Below, piece after piece: positions 26,962 through 37,284 of a stretch of 64,000 bases of DNA (position 1 is the first letter of the stretch; each line of letters begins with the position of its first letter). The stretch comes from an uncultured Pelagibacteraceae bacterium (GTDB taxonomy: Bacteria > Pseudomonadota > Alphaproteobacteria > Pelagibacterales > Pelagibacteraceae). The stretch is taken from assembly GCA_902516625.1 (NCBI GenBank), contig CABXYU010000001.1:31001-95000 (forward strand), in the 5' to 3' direction. The notes under the pieces were generated by a model. That model was given only the letters and a program-made list of their open reading frames with translations, did no database searches and was not told the DNA's origin. The translations under genes were made by a program, and so were the position numbers.

Positions 26962-28223
26962 TTTAGATTTAAAAATTCCCCGCTTAGATACAAAGAGCCA
27001 GTAATAATTAATAAGTCATTTTTTTTAAGAGATATCGATTTAATTGCTTCTTCTATGCTTTCTTTATAATGAACATTAGGAACATCATTAAATTTTTCTT
27101 TTAATTTTTTCCCACTTATAGCATTGGGTTGATTAGGTATATCAATTGTCGTAATAGAAGAGATGTTTTTAAAATAACTGATATATTTTTTGTGATTTTT
27201 ATTTTCCATCATTCCTAAAATAACATGTTTGTTGCAATCTAAAGTTTGAAGGTATTCATTTAAAACTCTTGCCCCATCTTCATTGTGGCTTCCATCAAGA
27301 AGTAATCTGTTATATTTAACAAGTTCTTTTAGTTTTCCAGATTTAATCTCTTGAAGTCTTGCTATATTTCTGATTTTTGTTATTCCATTTTTAATATTAT
27401 CTTCTTTGATCCCCATATTACATATTCTTAAAGTTGCGATTGCAGTTGAAATATTTTCTAATTGAAATTGTCCTAAAACATTTGGTAATGGAAGTTTTAA
27501 TCCTCCAAATTTATCCTCATAATAAAAAAAACCATTTTCACCAGTAGTGTAACTAAAATCTTCATTGAAAAAAAATTTATTAGACAAGTTTTTTGAAATT
27601 GTTTCTTTGATACATTTTGTAGTTTTCTGAGAATTTTGTTTGGCTACAATTATGTTTGAATTTAAAAGTGTTGATGTTTTTTCAAATATAATTTTTTCTA
27701 TTGATTGTTGGTTTTTTGGGAGCCAATCAAGGTGGTCAATGCTTATTGAACACAATACACTAGCTAAATTTTTTTTTAATATATTAGTTGCATCAAATCT
27801 ATGAAATAAACCCGCCTCGATTAGATTTATATTTTTAGGATATTGGGCCGCTTTATAAAAAAAACACGCAGACAATATTTCAAAAAACGTTATAGGTTGA
27901 TTGTTATTCACTTCCTCCACTTTCTCAAAAAGACTTGCTAATTCTTCATCATTTAATTCTTGATTGTTAAAAATAAATCTTTCATTAATCTTTTGAATAT
28001 GTGGACTTGTAAAAACATTACATTGAATTTTTGCTTCATTTAAAATTGAAAAAATTGCATTAATTGTAGATTGTTTACCGTTAGTACCAATTATTGAAAA
28101 AGCTTTTATTTTATCTTGAGGGTTGCCTAGTTTTTTACAAAGATTTTTTATACGATCTAAACTTAGATCTATTTCCTTAGGATGCAACTTTTGAAAGCGA
28201 CTGAGTATTTTTTTTAGTTTCAT
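26958..28223 (-). CDS. folC: Folylpolyglutamate/dihydrofolate synthase
   Basis: IIGTNGKQSTINAIFSIL, TSPHIQKINERF, LLDGSHNEDGARVL; next to accD. Confidence 0.92.
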   Translation of the reverse strand: MKLKKILSRFQKLHPKEIDLSLDRIKNLCKKLGNPQDKIKAFSIIGTNGKQSTINAIFSILNEAKIQCNVFTSPHIQKINERFIFNNQELNDEELASLFEKVEEVNNNQPITFFEILSACFFYKAAQYPKNINLIEAGLFHRFDATNILKKNLASVLCSISIDHLDWLPKNQQSIEKIIFEKTSTLLNSNIIVAKQNSQKTTKCIKETISKNLSNKFFFNEDFSYTTGENGFFYYEDKFGGLKLPLPNVLGQFQLENISTAIATLRICNMGIKEDNIKNGITKIRNIARLQEIKSGKLKELVKYNRLLLDGSHNEDGARVLNEYLQTLDCNKHVILGMMENKNHKKYISYFKNISSITTIDIPNQPNAISGKKLKEKFNDVPNVHYKESIEEAIKSISLKKNDLLIITGSLYLSGEFLNLN

Positions 28224-29109
28224 TTTCTTCAGTGCTTATAACAGAATTTTTCTTTAATAATATCGACAATAATTTTTCTATTGTTGGCAAAATATCTTTT
28301 CTATCCAAAACAATATCAACCTGACCCTTTTCCATTTGCCATTCAACGGTTTGAAAGTTATTCGGTAATTCAGTTTTTGTGGTAGCTTCGACAATTCTTT
28401 TTCCCGCAAATGCCATAGTTGCTCCTCTTTCACCAATACAAATATCACCTGTAGAAGCTATACTAGCTTGTAAACCACCAGTGCTGGGGCTTGCGACGAC
28501 AACAAGATAAGGTAGATTATTTTTTTTTAATTCATTAATTGCGATCGTCATTCGGGTCATTTGCATTAAACTAAGCATATTAGTCATCATTCTCATACCT
28601 CCTGAGCCGCTCACAAATATATATGGACATTTTTTTTCTATAGCTGTCTGAACTGATGCAAGTACATTTTCACCTTCATTCAGGGATATACTGCCTCCGA
28701 TAAATTTGAAGTTTACAGCGGATACAACAATATCAATGTCATTAATTTTAGCCTCACATGACAAAATCGCATTATCTTGTCCAGTTATTTTTTTTGCTTC
28801 TTTTAATCGATCTGTATATTTTTTTTTATCTTCCCAACGATAAGGATCCGGATCTGCAACTTTAGGGGAGTCTATTTTCGTCCAATTATTTTTACCAAAC
28901 CACATATCAAATCTTTGAGATGGTGTTTGATAATGATGAAAATTACATTCAGGACAAACAAAATTATTTTCTTCTATTATTTTTTTTTCAGTAGGAACAC
29001 CATGACAACTTATATACTTTGAAGCAGCTATTTCCGATTTAGTTGCTCTTTTACGTACAGCAGTTTTAATTTTATCTGCTACTGATATGATACGTGTGAT
29101 CCAATTCAT
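28177..29109 (-). CDS. accD: Acetyl-CoA carboxylase carboxyltransferase subunit beta
   Basis: CPECNFHHYQTPSQRFDMWF, SGSGGMRMMTNMLSLMQM, STGGLQASIASTGDI. Confidence 0.94.
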   Translation of the reverse strand: MNWITRIISVADKIKTAVRKRATKSEIAASKYISCHGVPTEKKIIEENNFVCPECNFHHYQTPSQRFDMWFGKNNWTKIDSPKVADPDPYRWEDKKKYTDRLKEAKKITGQDNAILSCEAKINDIDIVVSAVNFKFIGGSISLNEGENVLASVQTAIEKKCPYIFVSGSGGMRMMTNMLSLMQMTRMTIAINELKKNNLPYLVVVASPSTGGLQASIASTGDICIGERGATMAFAGKRIVEATTKTELPNNFQTVEWQMEKGQVDIVLDRKDILPTIEKLLSILLKKNSVISTEENETKKNTQSLSKVAS

Positions 29110-29906
29110 TTAATTTTATTTTTTAATTTTCTAACTACATTAGTAACATTTGTGACAGCATTTTGTCTGTTTTTAATTGATTTAGATATTTCCTTACAAA
29201 TTGCACTTCCAACAACTAATCCATCAGCTTTTTTCAAAGATTTTATAGTCTTTTCAGTAATACCGAATCCAATTGCAACATTTTTTGAGGGGTTTACTTT
29301 TTTAATTAATTTATAATTTTCCATAATTTTTTTTGTTGTTACTTTTAAAGCTGATCCAGTAGTGGATATCATTGAAATCATGTAAACCATATCGTGAGAA
29401 ATTTTGATTATTTCTCTCATTCTTTTTTTACTTGTAGTTGGTGCAATTAATTGAACAAAACATATAGAATTTTTTTTACATATTTGAGCGAATTTTTTGT
29501 TATCAGGATAAGATAAATCAACAACGATAAGACCGTTTACTCCTGCATCTCTACACCTTTTTACAAATTTCTTTTCCCCATAATTAAAAATCATTTGATA
29601 ATAGCCCATTAGTATTAAAGGTTTAGCGTTTTTATTTTTTTTATATTTTTTAACCATCTCAAAAACATTATTGAGTTTAATGCCATTTTTAAGGGCTCTA
29701 TAAGAACTATTTTGTATCTCTTTTCCATCTGCTGTGGGACAATTATGAGGGACTCCCCACTCAACCACATCTAAGTAACTTGAGATAGAATTTAAAATAT
29801 CTAAAGATATTTTTTTATTGTTGTCACCACACACTGTGTAGCTAATTAAAGCAGGTCTATTTTCTTTATTTGCATTTTTAAATGCATTAGCAATTATATT
29901 TTTCAT
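29106..29906 (-). CDS. trpA: Tryptophan synthase alpha chain
   Basis: VVEWGVPHNCPTADGKEIQ, LMGYYQMIFNYG, VNGLIVVDL. Confidence 0.93.
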   Translation of the reverse strand: MKNIIANAFKNANKENRPALISYTVCGDNNKKISLDILNSISSYLDVVEWGVPHNCPTADGKEIQNSSYRALKNGIKLNNVFEMVKKYKKNKNAKPLILMGYYQMIFNYGEKKFVKRCRDAGVNGLIVVDLSYPDNKKFAQICKKNSICFVQLIAPTTSKKRMREIIKISHDMVYMISMISTTGSALKVTTKKIMENYKLIKKVNPSKNVAIGFGITEKTIKSLKKADGLVVGSAICKEISKSIKNRQNAVTNVTNVVRKLKNKIK

Positions 29907-31117
29907 TTAGGGTAATATCCAATATTCTCAATATAAATTTTTTTGTCTTTGTAGCCTGAACCACAATTATTTACGACTAAAACAGTATCCTTGTTTAGTT
30001 TGGGTGCAATTCGGATACACTCACTCCATGCATGTGCTGGTTCTAAACTTGGTCTAAGTTTTTCTAATTTTGTAACTAGCTTGAAGGCATTTAAAGCCTC
30101 TTTATCAGATGCGAATGTATAACGTGCTCTTTTAGAATCTTTTAAAAGGCCGTGCAAGGGACTCGAGCCCGGGTAGTCAAGTCCGGCTGAAAGTGAATGT
30201 GTATCAGAAATTTGGCCATCTTTGTCTGTTAAACAATATTGGGCCGCACCATGAAGAATTGCAACTCTAGCATTTGTAGCTAGAGGAGCTGCATACTTTG
30301 CTTCAACACCAATTAGCTCTACATGTTTTTTGTCGTAATCAATAAATTCATTCCAAAAGCCAAGCGCCGAGCTACCACCACCAATGACGTTAACAAGTTT
30401 TAATTTAGGTATTTTGCCAAATTCTTTAATTAACTGTCGTTTTAACTCCCTTGAAATTTGGGATGTCGACCACGCACATATCTTCATAAAGACATTTGCT
30501 CCAATTGCTGATCCTACGGCTAAGTGAGTGTTATCACAGTTAGAAACATAATGGCGCATACACTCAGATACAGCATCAACTAAAGTTTTTGATCCAGAAT
30601 CTACGGGCACAACTTCCGCACCAGCTTCTCTCATAAATTTTACATTAGGAGATTGTCTTTCAATATCTTTAGTACCCATAAAAATTTTGGCAGAAAGGTT
30701 CATTTTTTTTGCTGCTAAAGCAAGATTCTTACCAAACATTCCTGCTCCTGTATCCCCAGCTATAAATTTTTTACCAGACTCTTTACAAATTAAAGCATTT
30801 ACGGTTGCATGATATGCCTTGTGAGCATCCCCATTTATTGCAGAAACATCTTTACACCAAATTTGAGCACCACCAAGATGCTTTGTTAAATTCTTTAGGG
30901 GAAAGAACGGTGTTTCACCACCTAAATAATGTTTAAAGTAATAATCTCTTTTTTTTAGAAATTTTTTACTTTTTCTTAATTTTTCAAAAAGTTTTGATAA
31001 ATCTTCTATAGGTTTTCGAGCAGTTTCCGCTACAAAATTTCCTCCAAATTTACCATTGCCATAGAAGCCGTTTTTGTCATGTTGATCAATTAAAGGGATA
31101 TTCTTTTTAAGTTTCAT
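29903..31117 (-). CDS. trpB: Tryptophan synthase beta chain
   Basis: EDLNGDAHKAYHA-like KDVSAINGDAHKAYHATVNAL, ETGAG-type AGDTGAGMFG, GGGSSALGFW. Confidence 0.94.
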   Translation of the reverse strand: MKLKKNIPLIDQHDKNGFYGNGKFGGNFVAETARKPIEDLSKLFEKLRKSKKFLKKRDYYFKHYLGGETPFFPLKNLTKHLGGAQIWCKDVSAINGDAHKAYHATVNALICKESGKKFIAGDTGAGMFGKNLALAAKKMNLSAKIFMGTKDIERQSPNVKFMREAGAEVVPVDSGSKTLVDAVSECMRHYVSNCDNTHLAVGSAIGANVFMKICAWSTSQISRELKRQLIKEFGKIPKLKLVNVIGGGSSALGFWNEFIDYDKKHVELIGVEAKYAAPLATNARVAILHGAAQYCLTDKDGQISDTHSLSAGLDYPGSSPLHGLLKDSKRARYTFASDKEALNAFKLVTKLEKLRPSLEPAHAWSECIRIAPKLNKDTVLVVNNCGSGYKDKKIYIENIGYYPK

Positions 31118-31736
31118 TTTTTATTTTATTTACATTATTTAAAAAAATTTCTATTTTCGATTTATCTTTTAATCCAGAAGTTTCTAGGCCACCTGATATA
31201 TCAATAATATCTGCTATTTCTGCAACATTTTCAAGATTATCATCAAACTGTATATTGCCTGCTATCATCACTTCTTTATCAAATTGAACATTTTTTAATA
31301 AAGAGTGATCGAAAGACTCACTTTTTTCATAACCTTTGCTATCAAATAAATAAATATCTGAAATATTCCTATAAAGTTTATATTTTTCTACATCTTTAAG
31401 ATCTTTAATAGTTAAAGCAGTAATAATTTTTTTATTATACTTTTGTTTAATTTTTTTTATTTCATCTGGTGTGCAGTCATAAATTTGATAATAATCAAAA
31501 GGAAGGTGTTTAATTTTTTCTAAAATATCTCCATCAGGTTTTACAAGAACTGCTACAAAATAAGATTTCTTTTTATCTAATGTTAAAAGTTCATTAAGTT
31601 TTTCAATATTTACATATCTCGAGCTTTTTTTATAATTGCAAATGAAACCAATAAATTGAGGTGGGTAAGGGTGATTGATAATAAAATTAAGAGTATCAAG
31701 ATCTGAGATCCCACAGATTTTTGACCCATTAATCAT
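31107..31736 (-). CDS. trpF: Phosphoribosylanthranilate isomerase-like protein (divergent)
   Basis: KICGISDLDTLNFI, AGNIQFDDNLE, DISGGLETSGLKD; between trpB and pyrF. Confidence 0.82.
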   Translation of the reverse strand: MINGSKICGISDLDTLNFIINHPYPPQFIGFICNYKKSSRYVNIEKLNELLTLDKKKSYFVAVLVKPDGDILEKIKHLPFDYYQIYDCTPDEIKKIKQKYNKKIITALTIKDLKDVEKYKLYRNISDIYLFDSKGYEKSESFDHSLLKNVQFDKEVMIAGNIQFDDNLENVAEIADIIDISGGLETSGLKDKSKIEIFLNNVNKIKNET

Positions 31737-32425
31737 TTATTTAAGTGATCAATTAATCTTTGAGTATTATTTCTGATATTTCCTTTTATTAACGATCTTC
31801 CCATTACAATGCCTGACACTTTATTTCTAAAAGCATCATTAGGGGTCATTACTCTCGATTGATCGTTAGCACTATCTCCAGGCAGTCTTATTCCAGGCGT
31901 TACAATAAATAAGTTTTTATATTTTTTTCTAACCATTTTGGCTTCTAGTGCAGAGCAAACTATACCATCACAGTTTGATTTCTTGATTAGCCCAGCTTGT
32001 TTTAAAACTAATTGTTCTACAGACTTTGTATGTCCCATTTCTTTAAGCGATTTATTGTTAAGACTTGTTAGAATTGTAACGGCGAGTACTTTTAAATCTT
32101 TATTGATTGATTTAGCTTTCTTTTTGATAGCTTTTAACATTTCAAAACCACCATTCGCATGGACAGTTATATATTTACATTTTTTAAGATCTTTTAAGCT
32201 GTCTAATGCAGCTAATGCTGTTTGTGGAATATCATTAATTTTTAAATCTAGCCAAAATTCTTTTTTAAAATTTTCTAAAAATTTTCTTCCATTTTTAGAG
32301 TAAAAAAATTGTAGTCCAAACTTCGGAACAACTTTGAGTTTATTTGTATGGGTTTGTTTTATGATTTTTTTTATTTCACTTAAATTAGAAGTATCACAGG
32401 CAACAAATATTTTATTCTTTTTCAT
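31733..32425 (-). CDS. pyrF: Orotidine 5'-phosphate decarboxylase
   Basis: FWLDLKINDIPQTALAAL, VHANGGFEML, GIRLPGDSANDQSRVMTP. Confidence 0.93.
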   Translation of the reverse strand: MKKNKIFVACDTSNLSEIKKIIKQTHTNKLKVVPKFGLQFFYSKNGRKFLENFKKEFWLDLKINDIPQTALAALDSLKDLKKCKYITVHANGGFEMLKAIKKKAKSINKDLKVLAVTILTSLNNKSLKEMGHTKSVEQLVLKQAGLIKKSNCDGIVCSALEAKMVRKKYKNLFIVTPGIRLPGDSANDQSRVMTPNDAFRNKVSGIVMGRSLIKGNIRNNTQRLIDHLNK

Positions 32426-32705
32426 TATTTAATTTTTTAAACAACTCTTTAGACATTTTAAAGTGAATTGTTTTTTTTTCGGGAGTATTTACCTTTTCAC
32501 CTGTTTTCGGGTTTCTCGAAATTCTTGCTTTTTGTGTATTTGTAAAAAAAACTCCAAATGTCCTTAGTTCTACACGCTCACCTCTTTTAAGAGTTTCTTT
32601 GATTTCTTTGAGAATAATTTCAGAGAACTTTTCCAGGTCTTTTTTTAAAAAATTTGGATAGTTCTTGGAAAGTTGTTTTAAAAGCTTTGATTTTACAATA
32701 GCCAA
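32412..32705 (-). CDS. ihfB: Integration host factor beta subunit (HU/IHF family)
   Basis: GERVELRTFGVFFTNTQKARISRNPKTGEKV. Confidence 0.88.
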   Translation of the reverse strand: MAIVKSKLLKQLSKNYPNFLKKDLEKFSEIILKEIKETLKRGERVELRTFGVFFTNTQKARISRNPKTGEKVNTPEKKTIHFKMSKELFKKLNNEKE

Positions 32706-32720
32706 TTTAAATCTTCTGAG

Positions 32721-34448
32721 TTATTTTTTTTCTTTATCCTTTTTTTTCAAATCTTGTGACAAAGATGAAAACGGCAAATTTTTTCCTGAACCTTCTGCCC
32801 CATATTTCTCCAGAGCCTCCTTTTTTTCAATTTCTTCTAAAAGTTTAATACTTAAATTTACTTTGCGTTTATTCAAATCTAAATCTGCAATGGCGCAGTC
32901 AATTCTTTCTCCCCCAGTAAATCTTGAAGGTCTTGCATCTGCTGAATTGATTGCAATTTGAGATTTTTTAATTGTGAAATCCATTTCACAACCTTCTGGT
33001 CTTACAATTAATCCTTTATTATCAGTTGAGATTATTTTAACAGTTATTGCTTGATTCATTTTTTTGCCTTTGAACCAATCGAAAGGGTCATTTTTAGTTT
33101 GTTTAAAACCAACTCTAATTTTTTGTTCTAAAGATTTAATCTCCAAAACTTTTACCTTAATTTTATCGCCTTTTTTATATTTGGTTAACTCTTCTTCACC
33201 GTTATTTAAATATGTCAAATCATTACAATGTAAGAAAGCATCAATATCTAAATTATCAATTTTAACAAATAATGAATATTCATTTTTATTTACAACCTCT
33301 CCATCAACAATAGTGTCGACAGGAAATTTTTTTTCAAAAGTTTCAAATGGATTTTCAAGTGTAAGTTTATGTGATATTGCCACTCTTCTTTTTTCTTTGT
33401 CAATCTCAGTAATTACACAATCAATTTCATCACCAACCTTAAGCATTTTTTTTGGTGATACATTTTTTTTCGTCCAACTTAGTTCACTTGAATGTAAAAG
33501 TGTTGTTAGCCCAGGTTCCAATTCACAAAAAGCTCCAAAGTCCATAAGTTTTACCACTTTAACTTTATAAACTTTGTTTAACTCATAGTTTTCTATATGT
33601 TCAAAAGGATCAGGGGAAAGTTGTTTAACCGAACAACCAACCTGTAGCTTTTCCATGTCTACAGAAATCACTTTTAAATCATGTTTTTCACCAATATTAA
33701 AAACCTCATCTGGATGATTCACTCTTGAATACGAGATTTCTTGTAAATGAACGAGCACATCTAATTCTCCATTTACATTAAAAAAACATCCAAAGTTACT
33801 GTAGCCCTTAACTTCTGCACCTTTAATGATATCTCCAATTTTATATTTTTCTATAATTTTTGCTTTATCCTCTTTCTTAAAAGAAGAAATGATTTCTTTT
33901 CTAGAAACGCAACAGTTTCCACGAATTTTATCGAGCTTAATTACTGCAAATTTTTGAGGTTCATTCATTAAATGACTAATATCTTTTAATGGCTTGTCAC
34001 TAATTTGTGATCCAGGTAAAAACATTAGAGAACCTGTATCGATATGCTCGACGATGGCACCTCCCTTGCATTTTGATGTAATTTTTCCCATTATAGGTTC
34101 ATTTTTTTCAAAGGCTTCGACTAGTTTATCCCAACCTTTTATTTTTTGTGCTTTACTTGCTGAAACTAAAACCTCTCCATTTTTATCCTCAATTTTTTCC
34201 AATAAAACTGAAATTTTTTCACCCAACTTTATTTTGTCCGCTAGTCCCATACTTTTTAGTTCATTAATGTCCAATACAGGCTCACTTTTAAGACCTTCAA
34301 CAAATAAAAAAACAAATTTTTCTGTTATCTTATTAATTTTACCCTCAATAATTTTGCCTTCCTCGATGTTTATTTTTGAGAGCTGACTATTGAGAAGTTT
34401 TTCGAATTCTTGAGATGCGGGGCTTTTAAGGCTTTTATAAATTTCCAT
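32721..34448 (-). CDS. rpsA: 30S ribosomal protein S1
   Basis: Multiple S1 repeats; adjacent ihfB. Confidence 0.94.
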   Translation of the reverse strand: MEIYKSLKSPASQEFEKLLNSQLSKINIEEGKIIEGKINKITEKFVFLFVEGLKSEPVLDINELKSMGLADKIKLGEKISVLLEKIEDKNGEVLVSASKAQKIKGWDKLVEAFEKNEPIMGKITSKCKGGAIVEHIDTGSLMFLPGSQISDKPLKDISHLMNEPQKFAVIKLDKIRGNCCVSRKEIISSFKKEDKAKIIEKYKIGDIIKGAEVKGYSNFGCFFNVNGELDVLVHLQEISYSRVNHPDEVFNIGEKHDLKVISVDMEKLQVGCSVKQLSPDPFEHIENYELNKVYKVKVVKLMDFGAFCELEPGLTTLLHSSELSWTKKNVSPKKMLKVGDEIDCVITEIDKEKRRVAISHKLTLENPFETFEKKFPVDTIVDGEVVNKNEYSLFVKIDNLDIDAFLHCNDLTYLNNGEEELTKYKKGDKIKVKVLEIKSLEQKIRVGFKQTKNDPFDWFKGKKMNQAITVKIISTDNKGLIVRPEGCEMDFTIKKSQIAINSADARPSRFTGGERIDCAIADLDLNKRKVNLSIKLLEEIEKKEALEKYGAEGSGKNLPFSSLSQDLKKKDKEKK

Positions 34449-34587
34449 TAATTAAATTTTAGTATGTGTTTTAAGTTGTTCATTTTTTAAAATCTCGAAC
34501 TTTTAGTTAAATTTAAGCTTTTAATCAATACTGAATTTAGATTAATTTCTCAAAAAAATTAAAAAATTAGGGGTTTTTTATATGTTT

Positions 34588-35913
34588 TTAGACTAAAGTG
34601 GCTCCAAGACTTTTAATTTTTCCAATAAATGTTGGAAAAGATGTTTTTATAGAGTTTTTATCAAATATTTTCCAATTACCTCCAAAAACTAATGCAGCAA
34701 CCACGCTTGACATAAATACCCTATGATCTTTTAAAAAATTTTTGATTATTATATTCTTTTTAATTCTAAGTTTTGGATTTCCATAAATTTTAATACTGTT
34801 TTTTGTTAAAATTGTCTTTACTCCCATTTTGTTTAGAATTCTTGAACCCCACACTAATCTAGGACTCTCTTTTTGATTAAGTTCAGAGAGGTCTTTAAAA
34901 TAAGAAATACCTTTAGCTCGAGCAGCAACTAGAAAAATTAGTAAAAATTCATCAATTGCAGCACTATTTAGTTTTCTTGGACAATTAATAGGTTTAATAG
35001 ATTCTTTACTTTTAACAATTAAATCTGCAACTTTTTCTCCCTTATAAATCCTTATCTTTTTCATTGTGATTGATATTCCCATTAATTTGAGGATTTCTAA
35101 TATTCCTGTCCTTGAGGGATTAATGTTTACATTTTTAATTTTTAAAGTTGAATTTCTTGATAACACAGTAAGGACAATAAAAAAAGCGCATGAGCTAATG
35201 TCAGAGGGAATGGTATAGTCAATTGGTTTAATATTTTTTCCTCCTTTAATTTTGATAAAATCAAAATTTTTTTGTTTTTTTACTTTTATAGGAAGTTTTA
35301 AGTTTTTAAAAAAAATTTCCGTATGGGTTCTTGATTTCTTTGCTTTTATAAAAGTTGTACCCTTAGTGTTAAGTGCTGCTAACATGACGCTACTTTTACA
35401 TTGGGCTGAACCCCTTGATTCATAATACTTTATAGGTTTTGGAAATTTCGTACCCATGATACTGATAGGTAATTTACCTGAATTTGTTTTAAATTTTGCT
35501 CCAAATTTTTCAAGTGGTTTAGTAACTCTGAGAAAATCTCTTTTTGAAAGGCTTCTATCGCCTTTAATCAAAATTTTTTTTTTGGAATGGACCAAGAGAC
35601 CCATTATAAGTCTTCCTAAAGTTCCAGAATTTCCAGCATCAATGATAGTATTCTTTTTATAATTAAAGTTACTTAATCCATTACCAAAAATTTTACATGA
35701 ATTTTTTGTTAACTTGTAATGAACACCAAGTTTTTTTAAACACTTTAAGGTACTTATTACATCTTCAGATCTAAGAATATTTTTACAAGTTGATACCCCT
35801 TCGGCTTGAGATGCGAATAAAGCCCATCTTATTGATAAACTTTTGTCTCCTTCAATAGACAATGATTTGTTAAATTTTTTTATTTTTTTTGAAATTTTTA
35901 GAAAATTAGCCAC
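34588..35913 (-). CDS. aroA: 3-phosphoshikimate 1-carboxyvinyltransferase
   Basis: IEGDKSLSIRWALFA, IDAGNSGTLGRLIMGLL, AQCKSSVMLAALNT. Confidence 0.92.
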   Translation of the reverse strand: MANFLKISKKIKKFNKSLSIEGDKSLSIRWALFASQAEGVSTCKNILRSEDVISTLKCLKKLGVHYKLTKNSCKIFGNGLSNFNYKKNTIIDAGNSGTLGRLIMGLLVHSKKKILIKGDRSLSKRDFLRVTKPLEKFGAKFKTNSGKLPISIMGTKFPKPIKYYESRGSAQCKSSVMLAALNTKGTTFIKAKKSRTHTEIFFKNLKLPIKVKKQKNFDFIKIKGGKNIKPIDYTIPSDISSCAFFIVLTVLSRNSTLKIKNVNINPSRTGILEILKLMGISITMKKIRIYKGEKVADLIVKSKESIKPINCPRKLNSAAIDEFLLIFLVAARAKGISYFKDLSELNQKESPRLVWGSRILNKMGVKTILTKNSIKIYGNPKLRIKKNIIIKNFLKDHRVFMSSVVAALVFGGNWKIFDKNSIKTSFPTFIGKIKSLGATLV

Positions 35914-35922
35914 GTTTAAATT

Positions 35923-36699
35923 TTAGCTTATCTTAAATGATTCTCCAAAATAAACATTTCTTGCATCAATATTTTGAATGAGATTTGTGGGAGTTCCATG
36001 AGCCACAACTTTACCATTATGAATTATTGCTGCAGTGTCAACACATGCCAACAAATCGCGAGCTTGGTGATCGCAAAGGATAATTGAGATGTTGTTATTA
36101 CTTTGTAAATTGACAATTATTTCTTGAAGCGTCTTAATTGTTAATACATCAAGAGCAGCGAATGGCTCATCTAAAAGAAGTATTTTTGGATCCGAAATCA
36201 GTGCAATAGCAATAACAAGTTTTTTCTTTTGACCTCCAGATAAAAAATTTGCCTTGATATCCCTAACAGCATCCAACTCAAATTTAGAAATGAGTAAATC
36301 AATTTTTTCATTTCTAAAACTAATATTATCAATTGCAATTTCAGCAATTGCTTTAAGATTTTCAAAGACTGTTAAATCATGAAAAAAACCACCATGTTGA
36401 GGCACAAAACCAATTTTAAATTTAATTGTTCTTTGATAGATGGGATATTTATTTACTAGATCAGAGTTAATATAAATAGATCCATAATCTGGAGAAATTA
36501 AGCCTGTTATTAAATTAAAAATTGTGGATTTACCAACACCATTTGGACCTAACAAACCTAAAATTTGACCGCCATTTAATTGAAGGTCTAAATTATCTAA
36601 AATCATTTTTCTTCCAAATTTAAGTGAAATTTTCTCAAGTTTTAAAATTGATTTTTTTCTCTTAAAAGATTTTATTCTAAATTTTTTTACGTTACTCAT
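35923..36699 (-). CDS. lptB: LPS export ABC transporter ATP-binding protein
   Basis: LGLLGPNGVGKSTIF, FLSGGQKKKLVIAIAL, LLLDEPFAALD. Confidence 0.92.
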   Translation of the reverse strand: MSNVKKFRIKSFKRKKSILKLEKISLKFGRKMILDNLDLQLNGGQILGLLGPNGVGKSTIFNLITGLISPDYGSIYINSDLVNKYPIYQRTIKFKIGFVPQHGGFFHDLTVFENLKAIAEIAIDNISFRNEKIDLLISKFELDAVRDIKANFLSGGQKKKLVIAIALISDPKILLLDEPFAALDVLTIKTLQEIIVNLQSNNNISIILCDHQARDLLACVDTAAIIHNGKVVAHGTPTNLIQNIDARNVYFGESFKIS

Positions 36700-37283
36700 T
36701 TATTTTTTGACTTTATTTCTACTTTGTCATTGTTGTTATTCATAAAAATTTCAACATCTTTTGAGACTAAATCTATAGTAATATTATCAGTTTTTAAAAG
36801 TCCCTGTATCCCCTCATATATAATATTATCACTTATTGTCACAATATTTTCCTCAAAATTTAATAGTAATTTTTGTGATTTAATAATGTTATCTAAATAG
36901 CTGATATTAACTCCCTTTTCGAAAATTGTATTATAATTGGAATTATTAAATAATGCAGTATTAGATACAACTTTTAAAGCTGAACCGTCTTCATCTTTAA
37001 AAATTGCATTTACTCCTTGCATCTTAACAACCTCCACACCTTCTATATAAGAAATTTCGCTTAAGTCAGAAGTAATGATATATTGAGTTTTATTTTCAAA
37101 TTTTACATCATATCTTAAATTTTTTATAAGATTGCTTGCACTTTCATTTTCAATTTTTTCTTTTTGGGGAACATCAACTTTCATTTTTTTTTCCTTAAAA
37201 AGATATTTATTATAGAAAATAAAACAAATGATAAGAATAAGAATAAATAGTAAAATCTGAAGTAAAATTTTTTTTCTCAACAA
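36696..37283 (-). CDS. lptC: LptC-like LPS export protein
   Basis: N-terminal TM + beta-rich periplasmic domain; between lptB and kdsD. Confidence 0.65.
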   Translation of the reverse strand: MLRKKILLQILLFILILIICFIFYNKYLFKEKKMKVDVPQKEKIENESASNLIKNLRYDVKFENKTQYIITSDLSEISYIEGVEVVKMQGVNAIFKDEDGSALKVVSNTALFNNSNYNTIFEKGVNISYLDNIIKSQKLLLNFEENIVTISDNIIYEGIQGLLKTDNITIDLVSKDVEIFMNNNNDKVEIKSKNK

Positions 37284-37284
37284 T

